Shown piece after piece: positions 6,100-10,785 of a stretch of 10,785 bases of DNA (positions are counted from its first letter, which is position 1; each line of letters starts with the position of its first letter). The DNA comes from Desulfobacteraceae bacterium (GTDB taxonomy: Bacteria; Desulfobacterota; DSM-4660; Desulfatiglandales; Desulfatiglandaceae). The notes under the pieces were generated by a model. That model did no database searches and was not told the DNA's origin. It saw nothing but the letters and a program-made list of their open reading frames with translations. The position numbers and the translations under genes are program-made. Location: NCBI GenBank assembly GCA_020349865.1, contig CP070700.1, positions 4,130,077-4,140,861 on the forward strand, written 5' to 3'.

Positions 6100-6117
6100 A
6101 ATGAATGGTCATTCATT
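6100..6117. promoter_or_regulatory. FadR-like palindromic operator before the thiolase gene
   Basis: AATGAATG-GT-CATTCATT is a perfect inverted repeat with 8-bp arms and a 2-bp centre. It resembles the TGAATGA/TCATTCA operator described for the TetR-type fatty-acid regulator FadR of Bacillus. It differs clearly from the ACCGAC palindrome at the neighbouring TetR promoter. It probably controls the thiolase gene, by a regulator that may or may not be the neighbour. Confidence 0.55.
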
Positions 6118-6192
6118 TTTGTGAAAATCCATAATTCGGGGTTTAGTAAGCGTTACGTATTCTCATATTGGACAATTGAGAAAGGAGTTACC

Positions 6193-7446
6193 ATGAAAGA
6201 TGTAGTCATTGTTTCTGCATGCCGAACCGCTGTCGGAGCCTTTGGTGGTACTTTGAGAGACTTGAATACCGCAGTCATTGGAAGCGTTGCCATGAAAGAG
6301 GCTATTAAAAGGGCCAGAATCGAGGCCCACATGATTGATGATGTCCGTTTCGGGTGCTGTATGGAACCGGTTGACGCCCTTAATGTGACCCGTGTTGCAG
6401 CGCTCATGGCCGATATACCCGATACCATAACAGCCGTTACCATTAACCGCGTCTGCACTTCAGCCATGGAAGCAATTATTTCAGGGATGGCCATGATCCA
6501 GGTCGGGATGGCAGATATCATCCTGGCTGGCGGTATGGAGCACATGTCCGGCATTCCCTACACCGTACCCGGTGCCCGCTGGGGCTGTCGCCTCCAGGAT
6601 CACGTGTTTGTGGATGCCATGATTCATGCCCTCCACTGTGGATCTCACCTGATACCCCATCCCGAAGACGGTCCGGTAAAGGAAGGAATGCCCTTGGAGC
6701 TTTTCAAGGGAAAACCCTACATCATGGGACATACTGCTGAATTTGTGGCCCAGTTACATGACATCAGCAGGGAGGAAATGGACGAGGTAGCATTGCGCAG
6801 CCACAACAACGCCGAGAGGACAACTTTGGAGGGTGACTTCAAGGAAGAGATCATTGCGGTGGAGGTGCCACAAAAAAAGAAGAAGCCACCTATTGTATTT
6901 GATAAGGATGAACACTTCCGGCCTGGCCTTACCATGGATGAATTGGCCAAACTCCCCCCGGCCTTTGTTCCCAAGACCGGCAAGGTGACAGCAGGTAATT
7001 CTTCAGGGATCAACGATGGCTCCAGCGCCATGGTCATCATGTCGGCCGATAAGGCCAAGGAATTGGGTATTGAGCCCATTGCACTTATACGGGCTACGGG
7101 TCGTGGGGCCTGCCATCCCTCGGTCATGGGTTTGAGCCCTGTCCCTGCAGTAAGAAACCTGTTAGAAAAAAACCCTGATCTTAAGCTTGAAGACTTTGAG
7201 CTTATTGAGCTCAACGAGGCCTTTGCCGCACAATATTTAGGGTGTGAAAAGGAATTGGGATTGAACCGGGAAATCACCAATGTAAATGGCTCCGGCATCG
7301 GATTGGGCCACCCGGTAGGATCAACCGGATGCCGCATCATGGTCACCCTCCTTTATGCCATGAAAAAACGGGGTAACGCCCTGGGCCTGGCCACCCTCTG
7401 CGGGGGCGGCGGTGTGTCTATGGCGTGCGCATTTGAGATGATTTAG
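6193..7446 (+). CDS. Thiolase (acetyl-CoA C-acyltransferase)
   Basis: Thiolases cleave 3-ketoacyl-CoA with CoA to give acetyl-CoA and a shortened acyl-CoA, or run the reverse condensation. The 417-aa protein keeps the full active site: nucleophile Cys88 in NRVCTSAM, Asn341 in NEAFAAQ, His373 in GLGHPVGSTG and Cys403 in CGGGG. The N-terminal DVVIVSACRTAVGAFGG is typical. It is about 20 residues longer than the usual 393 aa, mostly from extra sequence around residues 145-178 in the loop domain near the substrate site, so the preferred acyl chain cannot be assigned. The start at 6193 is preferred because AAAGGAG lies just upstream (6181-6187); an upstream GTG at 6121 would add 24 unrelated residues. 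It stands alone, without a beta-oxidation partner in the window, and divergent from the TetR gene. Regulation is likely through the palindrome at 6100-6117. Confidence 0.95.
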   Translation: MKDVVIVSACRTAVGAFGGTLRDLNTAVIGSVAMKEAIKRARIEAHMIDDVRFGCCMEPVDALNVTRVAALMADIPDTITAVTINRVCTSAMEAIISGMAMIQVGMADIILAGGMEHMSGIPYTVPGARWGCRLQDHVFVDAMIHALHCGSHLIPHPEDGPVKEGMPLELFKGKPYIMGHTAEFVAQLHDISREEMDEVALRSHNNAERTTLEGDFKEEIIAVEVPQKKKKPPIVFDKDEHFRPGLTMDELAKLPPAFVPKTGKVTAGNSSGINDGSSAMVIMSADKAKELGIEPIALIRATGRGACHPSVMGLSPVPAVRNLLEKNPDLKLEDFELIELNEAFAAQYLGCEKELGLNREITNVNGSGIGLGHPVGSTGCRIMVTLLYAMKKRGNALGLATLCGGGGVSMACAFEMI

Positions 7447-7524
7447 GCAAAAGGGGTAAGGCCCAGGGCTCAAGGTAAAAACGTTCTATCTTCATTTCCG
7501 AAGAGCTGATTGCAAATTATAAAC

Positions 7525-7552
7525 TTGACATTTTGGTCATAATGGTCATAAT
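7525..7552 (+). promoter_or_regulatory. Promoter of the toxin-antitoxin pair
   Basis: TTGACA (7525-7530) and CATAAT (7547-7552) are separated by 16 nt, a near-consensus promoter. The start site would be around 7559, only about 15 nt before the antitoxin ATG, with the ribosome binding site GGAGG at 7563-7567. Confidence 0.7.
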
Positions 7553-7560
7553 GGTCTTAA
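7534..7560 (+). promoter_or_regulatory. Three tandem 9-bp repeats in the toxin-antitoxin promoter
   Basis: TGGTCATAA (7534-7542), TGGTCATAA (7543-7551) and TGGTCTTAA (7552-7560) run head to tail through the spacer, the -10 and the start site. Antitoxins of this type usually bind repeats in their own promoter, so these are likely antitoxin or antitoxin-toxin complex sites. Helical phasing of 9 bp is slightly under one turn. Confidence 0.6.
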
Positions 7561-7573
7561 ATGGAGGTTGACC

Positions 7574-7855
7574 ATGGACAAGAGCATATCCGTGGCTGAA
7601 GCAAAAGCCACATTTTCAGAATGCATCCGGCAAGTGGAAGGGGGTTCGCCTGTGCTCATTACCAGGCATGGCAAACCTGTCGCTGCATTAGTCCGCCCCA
7701 GTGACCTCGAACACCTTGAGCGTTTGAGGAAAGCAGGTCCGGAAAGCGGGCTTGCCAGCATAGCCGGCGGCTGGAAAGACTCCGAGGAACTGTTTGCAAT
7801 CTTGGACGGATCTCCTCGCCAGGGGCAACGCGATGTGCCGGATCTGGAATACTGA
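7574..7855 (+). CDS. Phd/YefM-family antitoxin
   Basis: The 93-aa protein has the Phd/YefM N-terminal fold: SISVAEAKATFSECIRQVEGGSPVLITRHGKPVAALV split over residues 4-40. This forms the DNA-binding dimer that represses the operon. The C-terminal half (about residues 45-93) is variable and polar, as expected for the flexible part that wraps the toxin. The ATG at 7574 follows GGAGG (7563-7567) at 6 nt and is preferred over the TTG at 7568, which would overlap the ribosome binding site. The stop codon is 2 nt before the toxin start, so the two are translated in a coupled way. The antitoxin should neutralise the PIN toxin and, with it, bind the tandem repeats upstream. Confidence 0.9.
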   Translation: MDKSISVAEAKATFSECIRQVEGGSPVLITRHGKPVAALVRPSDLEHLERLRKAGPESGLASIAGGWKDSEELFAILDGSPRQGQRDVPDLEY

Positions 7856-7857
7856 AG

Positions 7858-8277
7858 ATGGCCTTTCTCTTTGATACCGATGCAATTTCAGAACTTCTGC
7901 GCCCTCATCCCGCAGTAACTTACACTAAGTGGCTTATGAATGTCCCTCGTGAAGAGCAATTCACCAGTGCCGTTGTAATCGGCGAATTATATAAAGGCGC
8001 ATACCGTTCCCAGGACCGTGAACGACACCTCGTTAATATAGAAAAACGCTTACTCCCTGCTGTCACGGTTCTGCCTTATGACACTGGCATTGCGAAAGTC
8101 TTCGGTAGAATCCGTGCCTACCTCGAAGAAGCAGGAGCAATCCTTCCCGATGCAGACATCCAGATTGCTGCCACATCCCTTGGTCATGGTTTGGAGCTTG
8201 TAACCGGCAATATTCGTCATTTCAGCAGGATTGCTGGTCTGAAGCTTAATACCATCCTAGCAGATTCACGGCAGTGA
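7858..8277 (+). CDS. vapC: VapC-type PIN-domain toxin ribonuclease
   Basis: The 139-aa protein is a single PIN domain, the usual size for VapC. The acidic active-site residues that hold Mg2+ are visible: Asp6 in FLFDTDAISELL, Glu43 in VVIGELYKGAY, and Asp98 or Asp100 in LPDADIQIAATSL. The final position is taken by the family-typical LVTGNIRHFSRI (residues 114-125). Free VapC cleaves RNA, often tRNA or rRNA, and stops growth; the exact target cannot be deduced. The ATG lies 2 nt after the antitoxin stop. No terminator is visible in the 100 nt after the gene, and the next gene is on the other strand, converging. Confidence 0.92.
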   Translation: MAFLFDTDAISELLRPHPAVTYTKWLMNVPREEQFTSAVVIGELYKGAYRSQDRERHLVNIEKRLLPAVTVLPYDTGIAKVFGRIRAYLEEAGAILPDADIQIAATSLGHGLELVTGNIRHFSRIAGLKLNTILADSRQ

Positions 8278-8379
8278 CATTGATTTACCGCCACCATAGT
8301 TCCAGTTAAGATGACCGCATAACACAGATTAAGGATTCTTCCTTGCATCAATAGTAGAGCGAATAGGAGATAAGCTCTG

Positions 8380-10314
8380 TTACAAAAGCATCGCATGCTT
8401 TTTGCTCCTGGACTCGTTTTCCGCTGTCACTCGTATGGCCCTCCTCCCCCTGACAGGACACTCGTGTTCGCAAATGCCACAGCCAATACAGCGCTCAGGA
8501 TCAACAAACGGTTGCTGGAGTCGAATCTGTATTTCAACCCTGTCTCCCGGTGATAAAGGCGTATCCCACGGAAGACCTGATGAAACTGTCAGGCTTGTTG
8601 CGGAATTCTCAACAATAAGCCGGGGCCGGTTATCCGGTTGTCCCTGGAGCTTGCAGAAATAATCTCCTGTAGAAAACCGATTGGGTTCAAGCCTCTCTCC
8701 TTCAAGTTCTATGTGCAGTGAATCGGCTGTTTTCACCTCAAGGACAATATCAGTTCTGACAGTATTGAAATGCTCCCGGGTAATGATGGCCTTGGGACTC
8801 ACCGGGCAGTTCTCCTGGCACACAATGCATGGCCGATCCATGGCCCATGGAAGACAGCGGCCCCTGTCCACAAAGGCCGTTCCTAATCTTATGGGACCTC
8901 TGACTGCAAACTGGTTTGATCCCAGCTTTTCCTCCAGGCTGATGGGCCGGATCGCTGCCGTCGGGCAAAGGTGTCCGCATGCAACACAGTTTAACTGGCA
9001 GCCGCTTGTACCAATTCGAAAATTCAGCACCGGTGTCCAGAGGCCCTCAAGCCCGGCTACGAGACCAGCAGGATGAATAATATTTGTGGGGCAGATTCGC
9101 ATGCATTGCCCGCATTTGATGCAGCGGGACAGGAACTCCTCTTCTGAAAGTGCGCCGGGTGGCCGAATAACTTTTGGATGCCAGTTGTCACTGAGATGAC
9201 CTTCCAGGCGGAACAGGGGAATGGCTGCCGCCCCGGAAATGAGCGAGGTGACGAATTCCCGCCTGTTAAGATCGGGGGAGAGAATTTCGCCGGAGGCTGA
9301 AGAAGAGGTCCGGTAACCGATGAGGTCATGTTCGCACGTATGCAGGCAGTTCATGCAAAGCACGCATTCACTGATGCGTATTTCACCGGAAGGTTCACAG
9401 GCTCCTTCGCAATTCGCTTCACAAAGCATGCAATTGGAGCACTCGGACTCTGTTTTTCCGATTTTCCACAGGGCAAAGCGACCCAGCACACCTAAAAGGG
9501 CACCCAGGGGGCAGATGAACCTGCAATAGAACCGGGGTACACGCACATTTAGAAATATAGCAGTAAGAAAGATCGCCCCAATCAGCCAGGCACCCTCATA
9601 ATGCCGTGCGTTGGCTGATATTTTTTGGAAAGAGGCGTCCAGCACAGGCAGCAGTACAAGGTTAACCGAACGATGGAGCAGGGGGATCGGATCAAAAAGC
9701 CCGGTTTGAAGGGATATTGCCACCAATCGGCCCCCGGGAAAAAAAAGACCTAAAAAGATCCAAATCCCCATGACAATTAAGAGAAAGAAAACCGCTTTTT
9801 TGGGGCTTGCTATGACCTTAAGCATGGAAAGCAGGGCGGCGCCTGCCAGGAAGACTATTACAAGGATCCCGAGCTCGCTTCGCTGAAAACTTTTGACATT
9901 GAATATCAAATGGATCGCTGCCGCGGTGAGAAGAAATATAAGGAGCCAGTATTTTATGGACTGGGTTTTCCGGTAGCGGTTAATTTTGGACCTGTCAATG
10001 GCAGACCTCCTCCGATGGGCCAGATATCCTATAAAATGGTGGATCGCCCCAAAGGGACAGACCCAGCTGCAAAAGAACCTGCCCAGAATAATTGTGAGCA
10101 CCACCGTGGCCAGACCCCACAGGAGACCCGCATAAAGGGTGTGTGTAGTCAATAGGGTGCCCAGACCCACAAGCGGGTCAAGCTGTATCACCCAGTTCAC
10201 GGGCCAGCCGCGGAGTTGCCACCATTTTTCACCCAGGGTCGCAACCACGCAAAACCACAAAAAAATGAATACAAAGAAAGCCTGGCTGATTCTTCTGGCG
10301 GTTACGATTTTCAT
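8380..10314 (-). CDS. NapH-NapG-like membrane polyferredoxin (4Fe-4S binding protein)
   Basis: The 644-aa protein combines two modules. The N-terminal NapH/MauN-like half (residues 1-330) has about six hydrophobic membrane segments (near 11-27, 61-78, 119-136, 149-165, 173-192 and 241-257), the two CxxxCP motifs after membrane segments (Cys82/Cys86 and Cys264/Cys268) and two ferredoxin clusters (Cys292-295-298-302 and Cys317-320-323-327). The second half resembles NapG/MauM: a twin-arginine-like segment NRREFVTSLISGAAAIPLF (350-368) now sits inside the protein. Four cysteine clusters follow, beginning at Cys398, Cys439, Cys487/496 and Cys609, with a probably beta-rich stretch (about 520-605) before the last one. 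Such proteins carry electrons between the quinone pool and a periplasmic or cytoplasmic partner; the partner is not in the window. The ATG has no clear Shine-Dalgarno. Its upstream region begins with the end of element A 32 nt away. Confidence 0.85.
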   Translation of the reverse strand: MKIVTARRISQAFFVFIFLWFCVVATLGEKWWQLRGWPVNWVIQLDPLVGLGTLLTTHTLYAGLLWGLATVVLTIILGRFFCSWVCPFGAIHHFIGYLAHRRRSAIDRSKINRYRKTQSIKYWLLIFLLTAAAIHLIFNVKSFQRSELGILVIVFLAGAALLSMLKVIASPKKAVFFLLIVMGIWIFLGLFFPGGRLVAISLQTGLFDPIPLLHRSVNLVLLPVLDASFQKISANARHYEGAWLIGAIFLTAIFLNVRVPRFYCRFICPLGALLGVLGRFALWKIGKTESECSNCMLCEANCEGACEPSGEIRISECVLCMNCLHTCEHDLIGYRTSSSASGEILSPDLNRREFVTSLISGAAAIPLFRLEGHLSDNWHPKVIRPPGALSEEEFLSRCIKCGQCMRICPTNIIHPAGLVAGLEGLWTPVLNFRIGTSGCQLNCVACGHLCPTAAIRPISLEEKLGSNQFAVRGPIRLGTAFVDRGRCLPWAMDRPCIVCQENCPVSPKAIITREHFNTVRTDIVLEVKTADSLHIELEGERLEPNRFSTGDYFCKLQGQPDNRPRLIVENSATSLTVSSGLPWDTPLSPGDRVEIQIRLQQPFVDPERCIGCGICEHECPVRGRRAIRVTAENESRSKKHAMLL

Positions 10315-10354
10315 GGTTATTCGTCTACTTCAAAAAAAGCATATTTGTAACACT

Positions 10355-10523
10355 TGATGGTCTCGTAAAAAGTCTTTTCACACGTCATTGCGAGCCCGCG
10401 ACGAGCTCGGCCGAGTCGGAGCAAAGCGACGAAGCAATCTCCTAATTTCGGGCTGTTACCGCCAATGAGATTGCTTCGCTACGCTCGCAATGACATCAAG
10501 AGCGCCTTTTGACGAGACCATCA
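10355..10523. mobile_element. Family B inverted-repeat element, copy 3 (complete, nested in element A)
   Basis: The ends TGATGGTCTCGT (10355-10366) and ACGAGACCATCA (10512-10523) are perfect complements. The repeat continues inward with less identity to GTCATTGCGAG (10384-10394, mirror near 10484-10494). The hexamer ACACTT occurs at 10350-10355 and again at 10523-10528, so if the element proper is 10356-10522 it is flanked by a 6-bp target duplication. It contains no reading frame for a transposase; it is a short element of about 167 bp moved in trans. Confidence 0.8.
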
Positions 10524-10691
10524 CACTTAGTGTCTTGAAAAAACCAATCGTAGATTGTAGGGCCATGGGGATCTCTTTTTAAAAAGCCCCATAAGCCGGC
10601 ATCATTCTATTGAACGGCAGATTAGCCTTAAGATTCATCCCAGGACAGCCCCAGTAGGGAATCTTCATAAAACAGGTCGCCTTCTCTGCCT

Positions 10692-10716
10692 ACCCGCCAT
10701 ATTTCTTGGCGGGCCT
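10692..10716. repeat. 25-nt palindromic insertion within element A copy 2
   Basis: Compared with copy 1, this copy has 25 extra bases built around the hairpin CCCGCCA (10693-10699) and TGGCGGG (10707-10713), flanked by CCT on both sides. It is either a tiny hairpin insertion with a 3-bp duplication, or sequence lost from copy 1. Confidence 0.55.
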
Positions 10717-10785
10717 GCTCCTCACCCCTGTTCAAGGCCCAGGGGGCGTGCCACGAGCTTTGTATAATTTTTGTGATGCGGCTTT

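Larger units (their letters stand above)
10347..10785. mobile_element. Family A MITE-like element, copy 2 (interrupted by element B, cut by window edge)
   Basis: Leaving out 10356-10528, the remainder starts GTAACACTTAGTGTC and continues GAAAAAACCAATCG, matching the end and arm of copy 1 (compare the reverse complement of 1091-1118, GTAACACTTTAGCTC). From 10537 to the window end it follows copy 1 (831-1055) with about nine in ten positions equal, plus one 25-nt insertion at 10692-10716. The right inverted repeat lies beyond the window. The element end lies 32 nt upstream of the minus-strand polyferredoxin start. Confidence 0.75.

Noticed and set aside
6121..6192. Upstream GTG start extending the thiolase by 24 residues
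   Set aside because: The extension has no similarity to thiolases, begins right after the operator palindrome, and the ATG at 6193 has a good ribosome binding site.
6717..7346. Antisense frame of 209 codons within the thiolase gene
   Set aside because: Low-complexity Ser/Leu/Pro-rich translation typical of the reverse strand of a coding gene; the thiolase frame is secure.
7534..7560. Tandem repeats as a CRISPR or tandem-repeat locus
   Set aside because: Only three 9-bp units without spacers, located exactly over a promoter; an operator explains them better.
1..10785. A dedicated anti-phage or other new multi-gene system
   Set aside because: Apart from an ordinary type II toxin-antitoxin pair, no nuclease, reverse transcriptase, NTPase or effector cluster is visible on either strand.

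Overview
The window looks like a piece of chromosome from an anaerobic bacterium, most likely a sulfate-reducing Desulfobacterota (Desulfobacterales-like). This is an inference from the gene mix (rubredoxin, stand-alone thiolase, DUF169 protein, a large membrane-bound polyferredoxin) and from several families of short palindromic or inverted-repeat elements between genes. I see no rRNA, tRNA, CRISPR array, phage or transposase gene.

Layout. 1-98 is the right end of a short inverted-repeat element (family B). 359-662 holds a promoter candidate and a 52-aa rubredoxin gene. A strongly structured stretch (663-790) and a MITE-like element with about 62-bp terminal inverted repeats (family A, 813-1118) follow, then purQ (1142-1993). 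2054-2331 is a complete one-gene unit: promoter, a 46-aa very basic protein of unknown function, and a rho-independent terminator. On the minus strand, read from 5766 down to 2451, come a TetR regulator, a DUF169 protein, a small Cys-rich protein (possibly TIGR04076-like), another family B element, and an M24 metallopeptidase. The divergent region 5767-6192 carries the TetR promoter with an overlapping palindrome and, on the other side, a different palindrome just downstream of a candidate thiolase promoter. The thiolase (6193-7446) is followed by a Phd/VapC-type toxin-antitoxin pair (7574-8277) whose promoter overlaps three tandem 9-bp repeats. The minus strand from 10314 to 8380 encodes a 644-aa NapH-NapG-like membrane polyferredoxin. 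The right edge (10347-10785) is a second copy of element A into which element B has inserted, leaving a 6-bp target duplication.

How the parts relate. The TetR regulator, DUF169 protein and small Cys-rich protein are probably co-regulated; related GACCG-containing palindromes lie at the TetR promoter and just upstream of the DUF169 gene. The thiolase may belong to fatty-acid or acyl-CoA metabolism, with a FadR-like operator of a different sequence. Rubredoxin and the polyferredoxin are electron-transfer proteins, but nothing here shows that they are partners. I did not find a convincing new defence or mobile system. The most original signals are the nested and gene-abutting MITE-like elements, the element-derived stop codon at 3779, the DUF169/Cys-rich pair, and the 46-aa basic protein with its own transcription unit.
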